Origin: JAUXFS01 sp050329575
GTDB lineage: Bacteria; Pseudomonadota; Alphaproteobacteria; Rhodospirillales; Defluviicoccaceae
Direction: 5' to 3'
DNA length: 17,247 nucleotides
Assembly: GCA_050329575.1 (NCBI GenBank)
Contig: JBHJOP010000075.1
Span: 1-17,247, forward strand
The translations under genes were made by a program, and so were the position numbers. Below, piece after piece: positions 1 to 7,552 of this stretch. Position 1 is the stretch's first letter, and the number at the start of each line of letters is the position of its first letter. Under the pieces are notes generated by a model, which saw only the letters and a list, made by a program, of their open reading frames with translations, was not told the origin of the DNA and ran no database searches.

Positions 1-154
1 CGCCAGGACAAGACCACTCGCACACTCGTCTCAATAGTCAACCCAACGAATGCACAAGCAGCATACCCAACCGCCGCCCGCGCATCCCTTCCTCTTACCC
101 CAACAATGTCAAAGAGCCTACCGCCGCGGGCGGCTGTCCGCCCCCGCCGCGGGA
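1..154 (-). other. Leader of a ribosomal RNA operon (partial; 16S lies off the left edge)
   Basis: Read on the minus strand, this stretch starts just downstream of a strong promoter. It contains a 6-bp GC hairpin (stems 128-133 and 138-143, loop CTGT on the plus strand) followed by GGCTCTTTGACATTG and then AAGGGATGCGCGGGCGGCGG. These phrases resemble the leader that precedes 16S rRNA in many alphaproteobacteria. The hairpin-then-boxA order matches the boxB-boxA order of E. coli rrn leaders. The mature 16S start (a GAGTTTGATCCTGGC-like sequence) is not in the window, so the operon identity rests on the leader alone. No protein-coding gene is convincing here on either strand. Confidence 0.72.
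107..118 (-). promoter_or_regulatory. boxA antitermination site
   Basis: The minus strand reads GGCTCTTTGACA, which matches the E. coli rrn boxA sequence TGCTCTTTAACA at 10 of 12 positions. In rRNA operons boxA RNA binds the NusB-NusE(S10) complex and prevents Rho-dependent termination of the untranslated transcript. It lies about 40 nt downstream of the predicted transcription start, a suitable place for this role. Confidence 0.72.
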
Positions 155-160
155 GCCCGG

Positions 161-189
161 CTTATAGGGGTTTGACATTTTCGTGTCAA
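161..189 (-). promoter_or_regulatory. Strong sigma-70-type rRNA promoter
   Basis: On the minus strand a consensus -35 TTGACA (184-189) is followed by exactly 17 bp and a -10 TATAAG (161-166). The discriminator that follows is CCGGGC, the GC-rich type associated with stringent (ppGpp) control of rRNA promoters. An A-rich run, GAAAAAGCG, sits just upstream of the -35 and could act as an UP element. Transcription should start near 153-154. The -35 is also one arm of a perfect 7-bp inverted repeat (171-177 and 184-190). Confidence 0.8.
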
Positions 190-504
190 ACGCTTTTTCG
201 CCGCCGAGCGACGCGGCACCCGGCCGTTCGACCCGCATCGAAACCACCGAAAAATCAGCATGCTGAGGGATCCTTACGGCGGCCGCGGGGGGCCTTCGGG
301 CCACCGGCGGTCCGAAAGCGGCGGCGGTCACGGTCGCGAAGGACCGCGGCGACAGGCGGTGCCGCGACAGGGGACGCGACGGATCTTGGTTTCGCGGCCC
401 TTCCCGGGGCATACTGGCGTCGCCCGTCGGGGTCCGTCGTCGCCCGGCGAGGGAGCCCCGAGAATCGACGGCGAGGATCGAGAACGAGGATCGAGGACCC
501 CACG
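190..504. other. Intergenic region between the rrn promoter and ctaA
   Basis: No gene is supported in these 315 bases. The ctaA reading frame stays open through here, but the residues are arginine/proline-rich and unlike any heme A synthase N-terminus. The stretch contains a perfect 12-bp palindrome TCAGCATGCTGA (255-266), a weak plus-strand promoter candidate (TTGGTT at 386-391, 18 bp, CATACT at 410-415), and a tandem repeat directly before ctaA. The promoter candidate is only a pattern match and could be chance. Confidence 0.5.
472..497 (+). repeat. Tandem 13-bp repeat covering the ctaA ribosome-binding site
   Basis: CGAGGATCGAGAA (472-484) is followed immediately by CGAGGATCGAGGA (485-497), with one mismatch. 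The second copy ends in GAGGA (493-497), seven bases before the GTG start of ctaA, so it supplies the Shine-Dalgarno sequence. The first copy carries a similar purine-rich core. Confidence 0.75.
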
Positions 505-1638
505 GTGACCACCACTCCCTGTTCGTCCGTCGACCGTCGCGATCGCGCTGTCGCCCTCTGGCTGCTCGCCGTCGCGGCGATGGTGTTTGTCATGGTGGTG
601 ATCGGCGGCCTCACGCGTCTGACCCATTCCGGGCTGTCGATAGTCGAATGGCGGCCGCTGACCGGCTGGCTGCCGCCGCTCTCGGAAGCGGAATGGCGAC
701 GCATCTTCGAGGAGTATCGCCGCTTTCCAGAGTACCAGCAGCTCAATGCCGGCATGAGCCTCGACGCGTTCAAGGGCATCTTCTGGCTGGAGTTCGTCCA
801 CCGCCTGTGGGGACGGTTGATCGGGCTCGCGTTCGCGGTGCCGCTGGCGGTGTTCCTCGCCAGGGGTTGGATCGACCGGCGGCTGATCCCGAAGCTGCTC
901 GCGATGTTCGTGCTCGGCGGGCTGCAAGGGGTGCTCGGCTGGTACATGGTCAAGAGCGGGCTCGTCGACCGGCCGGATGTCAGCCCCTACCGGTTGACCG
1001 CCCACCTCGGGGCGGCGCTGCTGATCTACGCCTACATGCTCTGGGTCGCCTTCGGACTGCTCGCCCCGCATCCGTCGCCGGCGCCACGCCGTCTCGCCCT
1101 CGCCGCGGCGGGCCTGACGGCCCTGGTCGCGGTGACCGCGCTCTCGGGCGGGTTCGTCGCCGGGCTCGACGCCGGCTTCGCCTACAACACCTTTCCTCTG
1201 ATGGACGGTCAACTGATCCCCGATCACCTGTTCGGGCTCACCCCGGTCTACCTCAGCTTCTTCGAAGACGTCACCACGGTCCAGTTCACCCACCGTTGGC
1301 TGGCGCTGACGACAGCGGCGCTGATCGCCGCGTTCTGGGTGGCCGCGCGACACGCAGGGCTCGCCGCCCGTGCCCGCCTGGCAACCCATGTCCTCGCCGC
1401 CGCCACGGCCGGGCAGGTGACGCTTGGGATCGCGACCTTGCTGCTGGTGGTACCGGTACCGCTGGCGGCCGCCCACCAAGCCGGCGCGGTGGTGCTGTTG
1501 ACCGCCGCCCTGTGGGTCGCCTTCGAACTGCGTTTACCGCTCCTCAAACGCCCGGCGGCGGTGGCGATGAAGAGCGCTGGTCGCGGCCATCCGGCGGCCC
1601 CTCGTCCGGCGCCGCCGCCGCTGGCGAGGGAGGGCTGA
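505..1638 (+). CDS. ctaA: Heme A synthase (Cox15/CtaA family)
   Basis: This integral membrane enzyme oxidises the C8 methyl group of heme O to a formyl group, making heme A for aa3-type cytochrome c oxidase. The 377-residue product has about eight hydrophobic segments. It carries the family's four heme-ligand histidines in expected contexts: EFVHR (H99), TAHLG (H167), FTHRW (H263) and AAHQAG (H324). The signature GGLTRLTHSGLSIVEW occurs near residues 34-49 and NTFPLMDG near 228-235. I chose GTG at 505 because GAGGA lies seven bases upstream and homologous similarity begins shortly after it; the frame upstream would add about 133 implausible residues over the rrn promoter. The proline-rich C-terminal tail after residue 350 is probably unstructured. 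A cytochrome oxidase must be encoded elsewhere. Confidence 0.93.
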   Translation: MTTTPCSSVDRRDRAVALWLLAVAAMVFVMVVIGGLTRLTHSGLSIVEWRPLTGWLPPLSEAEWRRIFEEYRRFPEYQQLNAGMSLDAFKGIFWLEFVHRLWGRLIGLAFAVPLAVFLARGWIDRRLIPKLLAMFVLGGLQGVLGWYMVKSGLVDRPDVSPYRLTAHLGAALLIYAYMLWVAFGLLAPHPSPAPRRLALAAAGLTALVAVTALSGGFVAGLDAGFAYNTFPLMDGQLIPDHLFGLTPVYLSFFEDVTTVQFTHRWLALTTAALIAAFWVAARHAGLAARARLATHVLAAATAGQVTLGIATLLLVVPVPLAAAHQAGAVVLLTAALWVAFELRLPLLKRPAAVAMKSAGRGHPAAPRPAPPPLAREG

Positions 1639-1715
1639 GTGGTCGACCTCGCGCGATGGCTGCCCAGTGCCGGGCGCCGGCCGGCGTCAGCCGGGGGTCG
1701 AAGGAGGAATGCGCC

Positions 1716-3218
1716 TTGACCCGATGGAAACACGTTCGTACCGCCTTCCTGGTAGCGATCGCGCTGATCGTCGGTGGCAACCTGATTCAGGCGCTCAACG
1801 GCTGCTCCGGCGGCGGTCCACCGGTCGGCCGGGTCGCGGAAGCGATCGGGTTCGATCCCTACCCCCTGTCCGACGGCAACGCCCGGGAACTCGCTCGCTT
1901 CAACGCCGCCTTCACCACCTATGCGGCCGACCCCGACAACACCCGACAACTGAAGCACTTCCGCGACGCCTACAAGCGAATCCTCGCCGCCTACGTCGAC
2001 GAGGTGCCCGCGGCGCGGCTGATCGACGCGGCGGTCGACGCCGTCGAGGAGGGCGGACCGGCACCGGGGTCGCTCGCCGCCACTTCGCTGGTCGAGAAGG
2101 CCCTCGACGGCATGACGGCGGCTCTCGATCCCCACACCGTCTACCTCAATCCCGAGGAGTTGCAGGAAACCGAGCTGATGGCCACCGGCCGGTTCGGCGG
2201 GCTCGGCATCCAGGTGACCCAGGAGGAGGGACTGATCAAGGTCGTTTCGCCGATCGAGGACACGCCGGCCGACCGCGCCGGCTTGAAGACCGGCGACCGG
2301 ATCACCCACGTCGACGGACAGCCGGTCCGTGACATGCGGCTGATGGAGGCGGTGCGAGCGATGCGGGGTGAGCCGGGAACCCGGGTGCGGCTGATCGTCG
2401 TGCGCGGCGCAGAGGCGCCGTTCGACGTCGTGCTGACCCGGGAGATCATCACCGTCCGGCCGGTCCGCTGGCGAACCGAGGGGGATGTCGGCTATCTCCG
2501 GATCGTCAGCTTCAACGAACGCACCGCGGATGCCGTCGAGGCGGCAATGAAGAGCCTGCGCGCCGAGCTCGGTCCCGGCGGCAAGGGTGTCGTCGTCGAC
2601 GTCCGCAGCAACCCGGGTGGCTTGCTCGACCAGTCGCTGGCGGTCGCCGACGCCTTCCTCGACGGGGGAGTCGTGGTCTCGATGCGTGGCCGCGACCCTG
2701 CCGAAGATCGCTCGTTTCGCGCGGCCGCGGGCGATGTCGCGGCGGGCATGCCGATCGTCGTGCTGATCGACGGCGGTTCCGCATCGGCGGCGGAGATCGT
2801 CGCCGCCGCGCTGCAGGAGCAGAATCGGGCGACGGTGATGGGCAGCAAGTCGTTCGGCAAGGGTTCGGTGCAGACGGTGATGCGCCTGCCGGTGGAAGGG
2901 GCGCTGAAGATGACCACCGCCCTCTACTACACGCCCTCCGGGGAAACCCTGCAGGCGCGCGGTGTCACCCCGGACATCGTCCTCAACGGGGACACCGTCG
3001 ACGACGGTGAACGGGTCCGCGAGGCCGATCTTCCCGGCGCCTTCGGCGAACAGGGCGAGGACCGTTCCCGCGCGCGCGCCGCCCTCGACGCGGCCGCCTG
3101 CCCGGCGGTCGGCGAAGCGGGCAAGGAAGATCACCACCTCGGATGTGCCATCGCCTTGCTGCGCGCCGGCTCCACCGCCCAGTTTCTGGCCTCGGTGGGG
3201 GTGCGTGCCGGGATCTAG
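1716..3218 (+). CDS. ctpA: S41-family C-terminal processing protease (CtpA/Prc type)
   Basis: This serine protease should act in the periplasm, trimming or degrading proteins from their C-termini. The 500-residue product begins with a basic patch and a hydrophobic segment (about residues 10-27), a signal peptide or anchor. A PDZ domain follows near 155-235 (GGLGIQV, then GLKTGDRITHVDG), then the S41 catalytic domain. The Ser-Lys dyad is visible: Ser357 in GSASAAE and Lys382 in FGKGSVQ, 25 residues apart as in E. coli Prc. TTG at 1716 is preferred because AAGGAGGA (1701-1708) lies seven bases before it; an in-frame ATG at 1656 has no such site. It follows ctaA by 77 bp on the same strand and may share its transcript. 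The TTG start could limit expression. Confidence 0.9.
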   Translation: MTRWKHVRTAFLVAIALIVGGNLIQALNGCSGGGPPVGRVAEAIGFDPYPLSDGNARELARFNAAFTTYAADPDNTRQLKHFRDAYKRILAAYVDEVPAARLIDAAVDAVEEGGPAPGSLAATSLVEKALDGMTAALDPHTVYLNPEELQETELMATGRFGGLGIQVTQEEGLIKVVSPIEDTPADRAGLKTGDRITHVDGQPVRDMRLMEAVRAMRGEPGTRVRLIVVRGAEAPFDVVLTREIITVRPVRWRTEGDVGYLRIVSFNERTADAVEAAMKSLRAELGPGGKGVVVDVRSNPGGLLDQSLAVADAFLDGGVVVSMRGRDPAEDRSFRAAAGDVAAGMPIVVLIDGGSASAAEIVAAALQEQNRATVMGSKSFGKGSVQTVMRLPVEGALKMTTALYYTPSGETLQARGVTPDIVLNGDTVDDGERVREADLPGAFGEQGEDRSRARAALDAAACPAVGEAGKEDHHLGCAIALLRAGSTAQFLASVGVRAGI

Positions 3219-3255
3219 CCGGTCTCCCGCCCGTGGGCCGGCGGCGGCAAAGCAG

Positions 3256-3807
3256 TCAGGGCCGCGCCGATCCGGCGAGCATGTCGCGGGTGACCTGGCG
3301 GACCAGTGCATCGAAACGGCGATCGGTGATCCCGTCGCTGCGCGCGATCCAACCGCGAACGTCGGCGAGCACGTCCTCCTCGTCGCAGAAGGTGGCGATG
3401 ACCTCGACGCGACCGTGCTCGAGCGGCGCGCCGCCGACGCCGCGACCGCGGCACTGATCTCTGGCGCCGATCGTCGCACCGCCGTTGAAGGTGATCACGA
3501 TCCTGAACGACGGCATCGCCTCCTCGGCTTCTGCGACAGCGAAACGGGGGTTGGCGTACCAGGTGACCGATCGCCGCATGGCCTCGACCACCACCGTCGC
3601 CAAGGGCTGGGGATCGCCGCCGTAGGGCGAGCCGCGGATCTCGACCATCAGCGGTCCGCTCGCCATCGCCGCCCGCGCGATCTGACCGGCCTCGTCGAGC
3701 CTGAAGGTGACGGTGGTCGCCGGCCCCTCCCCACAAGCGACGATCGGCAGCAGACCCGCTGCAAGGGCGAACCTCGACGCGATGGACGCGTATCGGGGCA
3801 AGCACAT
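3256..3807 (-). CDS. Predicted lipoprotein of unknown function
   Basis: The 183-residue product starts with a textbook lipoprotein signal: a short basic n-region, a hydrophobic run and the lipobox IVAC, with the lipidated cysteine at position 25. It should be exported and attached to a membrane. The mature part has two further cysteines (in DQCRG and ATFCDE) that could form a disulfide, and a C-terminal helix ending RFDALVRQVTRDML. It resembles a conserved hypothetical lipoprotein type I associate with alphaproteobacteria, but no function is known to me. ATG at 3807 has GGAG about eight bases upstream and gives a standard signal length. An alternative ATG at 3858 overlaps the transporter stop as ATGA and would add 17 residues, so translational coupling to the upstream gene is possible. 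It converges with the ctpA gene, 37 bp away. Confidence 0.72.
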   Translation of the reverse strand: MCLPRYASIASRFALAAGLLPIVACGEGPATTVTFRLDEAGQIARAAMASGPLMVEIRGSPYGGDPQPLATVVVEAMRRSVTWYANPRFAVAEAEEAMPSFRIVITFNGGATIGARDQCRGRGVGGAPLEHGRVEVIATFCDEEDVLADVRGWIARSDGITDRRFDALVRQVTRDMLAGSARP

Positions 3808-3854
3808 GGACGATCTCCAGGCGAAGACGGGAACGCCATCAAGCCATGACGGCC

Positions 3855-6053
3855 TCATCGTTGCAAGGCGGCGATCTCCTTGGTGGCAAAGCCGATCCGA
3901 TCGGCGAGGGTGCGGACGATGAAGGCGTGGAAGGCGTTGCAGACCTGGGGATCGCTGGTCTGCATCGCCACGAACGCGTCCCGGCCGAGGCGCATCAGGA
4001 GGCTCGGCGCGGCGGCGATCACCGAGGCGCTGCGGGGGACGTCGCGGTACAGGCCCATCTCGCCGACCACGTTGTAGCCGGTGATGCTGCGCAACCGGAT
4101 CGCCGGTTCAAGGGGCTCCTCGAACATCACGTCGAGCCGACCCGAGACGACGAAATAGAGCGCGTCGGCGGGATCGCCCTGACGGAACAGGGCGTGGCCC
4201 GGCTCCAGCTCGACGACGTCGAGGAAGCGGAGGAAGCGGATTGTGACGTCCTCGCCCAGCAGCATCGAGCCGAGCCACGCCTCGAACGCCGGCAGACCAT
4301 CGCCGCCTGAGAACCGCTCTTCGAGAACCCGCTCCTCGGCCCACTCCAGCGCCGAATCCAGGTTGGCGAACGCCATCGCCACCGGGCCTGCGGCAGTGAG
4401 CAGTCCCTCCGCCTTGAGGGCGTCGCGGATCGCCGCCGGCAAGGCGCAGAAGATCAGCCGGACCCGGTGCCTCTCGGCGAAGTTGCGCAGCTTGATGAAG
4501 CTGAACAGCGCCGAGGAGTCGATCCCGGAAACGAGGTGGAAATCGAGGACCACGTAGCGGACAGGCCGGATGGGGGGCGTCTCCACCGATCCCTTGATCT
4601 CCTCCAGCAACCTGTTGGCGGTGCCGAAGAACAGATAGCCCTGCAGCCACAGGATCTGGATCTCCTCGCCGTGGTCGCGCAGGACCCGGGCCTGCTCGTA
4701 GGACCGGTCGACATAGCTTCCGTACTCCTGGCGGCTCAGGTGATGCTTGATGACGCGGGCGCGGCTGTAGCTGAGGGCGAAGAGAATGCACGAGGCGACG
4801 ACGCCGAGACCGATCCCCTGGACGTAGCCATGGACGACGATGATCACGGCGATGGCAATGACCAGCAGGGAGTCCGTCCACGACAACCGGGCCCGCGCCC
4901 GGATCAGCCATTCCCACAGCACCGATACTCCGAGGTAGAGCAGGAGGCCGGCCAGGATCGGCGTCGGCAGGAGGCCGATCAGGTCGGTGCCGGCGAACAG
5001 CACGACCAGGCACACGCCGCCCGAGACGGCGACGCTCGCCCGGCTGCGACCACCGGCCGCGACCAACAGTTGACTGCGGTTGACCGAGACGTTGGCGATC
5101 ACGCCGGCGAACAGGCCGACGACGAGGTTGGCGATCCCGTTAGCGCGGAACTCGCGATCGAGGTCGACCGAGTTCCGGTGCGAGATCTCGATGCCGGTGA
5201 CGCCGAGCAGGATGGAGATCGCGGTGACCCCTGCGGCGGCGGCGATTTCGCCCGCATGCCGCCAGAGGAGCGGCCATTCGACCTGTTCCAGCACCTGCCG
5301 CGACCAGGGCCACCAGGTCCGGAAATCGTCGACGTGCGGGAGCAGCCACTGGCGCGCACGGGCGTCGGCCGCACCGATGCCGGCCGCGGCGAGCGCGGCG
5401 TGGCTCGCCAGCACCCCGAGGACCAGCAGCACCGGCAGGACCAGCGGATGGCGGATGCGGCCCCGTGCAACGAAAAGCGCGCCGGCGAACGCGGCCGCCG
5501 CCGCGAGATGGCCGAGCGCATCCGGTTCCGCCAACCGGGGAAGGGTCTCCAGCCGCACCGGATGGCCGGTCGCGATCGTGACGGCGCCCGACGCGAGCAG
5601 CCAGCCCGCCGTCGCCAGAAAACCGCCGACCACGGGATAGGGAATGTAGCGCAACCAGACGCCGAGCCGCAGCACGCCGACGACCATCAGCACGAAACCG
5701 GTCACCCCCGTCGCGAGTACGACGACGAAGAGCACCTGGACGTGGAGCGTGGCGGGGTCGCCCGAGATCGCCACTTCGGTGGCGACCTTGGCCACCATCG
5801 CGCTGGTCACCGCCATCGTCGCGGCATAGGGACCGGCGACCGAAAACCGGTAGGAGCTGCCGAGGCCGACGACGATGGCCCCGACCCCGGAGCTGATCAG
5901 GGTCGCGGCGATGCCGTAGGACAGATCCCCGTCCAGCGGCGCAGAGAAGATCATGACCGCGAACGAAAGCCCGTAGGCTACGGCGACCAACGCCGTCACC
6001 GTTCCGCCGGCGAGGTCGGCGAGCACGGTGCCGGGGGCGGGGAGGCGCATCAC
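3855..6053 (-). CDS. SulP-family anion transporter with STAS and cyclic-nucleotide-binding domains
   Basis: The 732-residue membrane protein has three parts. Residues 1 to about 440 are a SulP (SLC26-like) transport core with many hydrophobic helices, including the SVAGPYAAT segment early on and NVSVNRSQL later. Residues about 455-555 are a STAS domain (LDFHLVSGIDSSALFSF). Residues about 600-720 are a CRP-like cyclic-nucleotide-binding domain. Its phosphate-binding cassette is intact: GEMGL, then PRSAS, matching the Glu and Arg-Ser that contact cAMP in CRP. SulP proteins move sulfate, bicarbonate, chloride or organic anions; the substrate cannot be read from sequence. Nucleotide binding probably gates transport or controls STAS. 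The start has no clear Shine-Dalgarno sequence and two adjacent ATG codons, so the first few residues are uncertain. It is divergent from the glycosyltransferase gene and followed closely by the lipoprotein. Confidence 0.9.
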   Translation of the reverse strand: MMRLPAPGTVLADLAGGTVTALVAVAYGLSFAVMIFSAPLDGDLSYGIAATLISSGVGAIVVGLGSSYRFSVAGPYAATMAVTSAMVAKVATEVAISGDPATLHVQVLFVVVLATGVTGFVLMVVGVLRLGVWLRYIPYPVVGGFLATAGWLLASGAVTIATGHPVRLETLPRLAEPDALGHLAAAAAFAGALFVARGRIRHPLVLPVLLVLGVLASHAALAAAGIGAADARARQWLLPHVDDFRTWWPWSRQVLEQVEWPLLWRHAGEIAAAAGVTAISILLGVTGIEISHRNSVDLDREFRANGIANLVVGLFAGVIANVSVNRSQLLVAAGGRSRASVAVSGGVCLVVLFAGTDLIGLLPTPILAGLLLYLGVSVLWEWLIRARARLSWTDSLLVIAIAVIIVVHGYVQGIGLGVVASCILFALSYSRARVIKHHLSRQEYGSYVDRSYEQARVLRDHGEEIQILWLQGYLFFGTANRLLEEIKGSVETPPIRPVRYVVLDFHLVSGIDSSALFSFIKLRNFAERHRVRLIFCALPAAIRDALKAEGLLTAAGPVAMAFANLDSALEWAEERVLEERFSGGDGLPAFEAWLGSMLLGEDVTIRFLRFLDVVELEPGHALFRQGDPADALYFVVSGRLDVMFEEPLEPAIRLRSITGYNVVGEMGLYRDVPRSASVIAAAPSLLMRLGRDAFVAMQTSDPQVCNAFHAFIVRTLADRIGFATKEIAALQR

Positions 6054-6385
6054 CGGACCGACGGAAGCCCGGGCCGCGGTCGGATCGGCGGAACGGTCGT
6101 CATGCTCATCGCCCGGTTGCGGACTGTTTTCTGCTCGGTCTCGGCGTGCGGCGTACCACGAAACACCGGCGGTCGCTAATGCTCGATCGCGACCGGGCCG
6201 ATGCGGCCGTCCGCCGTCGGGAAACGCGTCAATGCGGAGCGGACACCGGTGACGGTGTGGCGGGTTGCCGACGCGAAAAACAGCTCGTGAATTTTGACGA
6301 TGAGTTGTTTTTGCGCCTGCGTAGAACTAGGATTAGGGGCTCGATCGAGAACCGACCAGATCCGCACCCACCGAGGATCTTTCCG
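6054..6385. other. Divergent intergenic region between the SulP transporter and the glycosyltransferase
   Basis: These 332 bases hold no supported gene. The part nearer the glycosyltransferase (about 6280-6340) is noticeably less GC-rich than its surroundings, as expected of a promoter region. A 10-bp palindrome CTCGATCGAG lies at 6340-6349. GAGGA at 6373-6377, eight bases before the ATG at 6386, serves as its ribosome-binding site. I found no clear promoter for the transporter on the minus strand. Confidence 0.5.
6305..6333 (+). promoter_or_regulatory. Candidate promoter for the glycosyltransferase gene
   Basis: TTGTTT (6305-6310) and TAGGAT (6328-6333) are separated by 17 bp in the locally AT-richer patch, about 50 bases before the start codon. 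The hexamers match the sigma-70 consensus at three and four of six positions, so this is a weak candidate supported mainly by spacing and base composition. Confidence 0.3.
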
Positions 6386-7552
6386 ATGCGTGTCGCGATG
6401 TTCTCTTCCGAATCCCTCCACTCGATCTCGGCCGGCGGTCTCGGTGTTCACGTCACCGAACTCGCCGCGGCGCTGCAGCGGCGTGGCCACGAGATGCACG
6501 TCATCACCCGCCGCAAACACGATCAGAACCACTACGACTGCATCGACGGCGTCCACTATCACCGTGTCGATCACGGGCTCAGCGACAACGACGTCGAGTG
6601 CATGGACTACATGTGCAAGGCGATGGCGCACCGCTTCCACGAGGTGACGTCGATGGTCGGCCGGTTCGAGCTAACCCACGCCCACGATTGGCTGAGCGCC
6701 AACGCCATGAAGTATGTGATGGACGGCTATGGGACGCGGGGGATGCTGACGATGCACTCCACCGAGTACGGCCGCGACGGCAACGTCTTCTTTGACGGCT
6801 TCGCCCGCTGGGTTCGTGATGCCGAGGCGGCCGGCTGCGCCAATGCCACGGCGGTGATCGCGGTGAGCCACTTCCTCGCCGACGAACTGCGGCGCATTTA
6901 CCAGGTGCCCGACGGCAAGATCCACATCGTGCCCAACGGGGTCAGCTATCACGCCTTCGACGGCATGATCCATCCGGCCGAGATCAAGGGCCGCTACGGT
7001 GTTGCGCCGTTGGCGCCGACCGTGTTCACGCCCGGCCGAATGACCCTTCAGAAAGGCATGGACATGCTGGTCGACGCGGTTCCGATGGTGCTCGCGTCCT
7101 GTCCGGAGACCCGGTTCTTCATCGCGGGTGAGGGGCCGGAGAAGGACGCGGTCGTCCATCGCGCCCGCGAGATCGGTGCCGCCGGCGCCATCGTTTTCCT
7201 CGGTGCCATGCCGCGCTGGCAATACATCGACCTGATGCGGGCCTGTGACATCGTCGCCGTACCCAGCCGCAACGAACCGTTCGGCATCGTCGTCCTCGAG
7301 GCGTGGGCGGCCGGCAAGCCGGTGGTCGCGACGCTGGCCGGCGGCCCGCGGGAGTTCATCTGGCACGGGGTCAACGGCTTCCTCGTCAATACCGATCCCG
7401 GCGGTCTCGCCCACGGCATTGGCTCGCTGCTCGCCGATCACGAGCATTGCCGGGCGCTCGGCGCCAACGGCCGGCGGGCGGTCGAGGAGACGTTCAACTG
7501 GGACAACGTCGCCGCCCACACGGAAGGCGTCTATCACGTCGCCCTGCGCTGA
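6386..7552 (+). CDS. GT4-family glycosyltransferase (glycogen-synthase-like, GT-B fold)
   Basis: The 388-residue product is a two-domain GT-B enzyme that transfers a sugar from a nucleotide-sugar donor. The N-terminal domain starts MRVAMFSSE and has the glycine-rich GGLGVHVTELA loop seen in glycogen/starch synthase-like GT4 proteins. The C-terminal domain shows the donor-phosphate residues R218 and K223 (GRMTLQKG) and the EX7E motif E297/E305 in EPFGIVVLE. No signal peptide or membrane segment is visible, so it is cytoplasmic or peripheral. GAGGA eight bases before the ATG supports the start. The acceptor is unknown: glycogen-like glucan, surface polysaccharide or a small molecule are all possible. 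No glycogen-cycle gene is in the window. Its last 19 bases overlap the end of the convergent DUF3095 gene. Confidence 0.87.
   Translation: MRVAMFSSESLHSISAGGLGVHVTELAAALQRRGHEMHVITRRKHDQNHYDCIDGVHYHRVDHGLSDNDVECMDYMCKAMAHRFHEVTSMVGRFELTHAHDWLSANAMKYVMDGYGTRGMLTMHSTEYGRDGNVFFDGFARWVRDAEAAGCANATAVIAVSHFLADELRRIYQVPDGKIHIVPNGVSYHAFDGMIHPAEIKGRYGVAPLAPTVFTPGRMTLQKGMDMLVDAVPMVLASCPETRFFIAGEGPEKDAVVHRAREIGAAGAIVFLGAMPRWQYIDLMRACDIVAVPSRNEPFGIVVLEAWAAGKPVVATLAGGPREFIWHGVNGFLVNTDPGGLAHGIGSLLADHEHCRALGANGRRAVEETFNWDNVAAHTEGVYHVALR

Noticed and set aside
172..200. Plus-strand promoter from TTGACA at 172
   Set aside because: No acceptable -10 hexamer lies 16-18 bp downstream on the plus strand.
106..504. 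Upstream extension of the ctaA reading frame by 133 codons
   Set aside because: It runs across the rrn boxA and promoter, is arginine/proline-rich and unlike any heme A synthase N-terminus, while GTG at 505 has a good ribosome-binding site.
3219..3255. Bidirectional terminator between ctpA and the lipoprotein gene
   Set aside because: Only short GC pairings (such as GCCCGTGGGC) are present with no T-tract on either strand, so I cannot support it.
4467..6179. Long plus-strand open frame opposite the SulP transporter
   Set aside because: Its product is a charged, repetitive shadow (rich in Asp, Arg, Gln, His, Gly) with no domain, as expected opposite a GC-rich gene; the minus-strand frame encodes a clear transporter.
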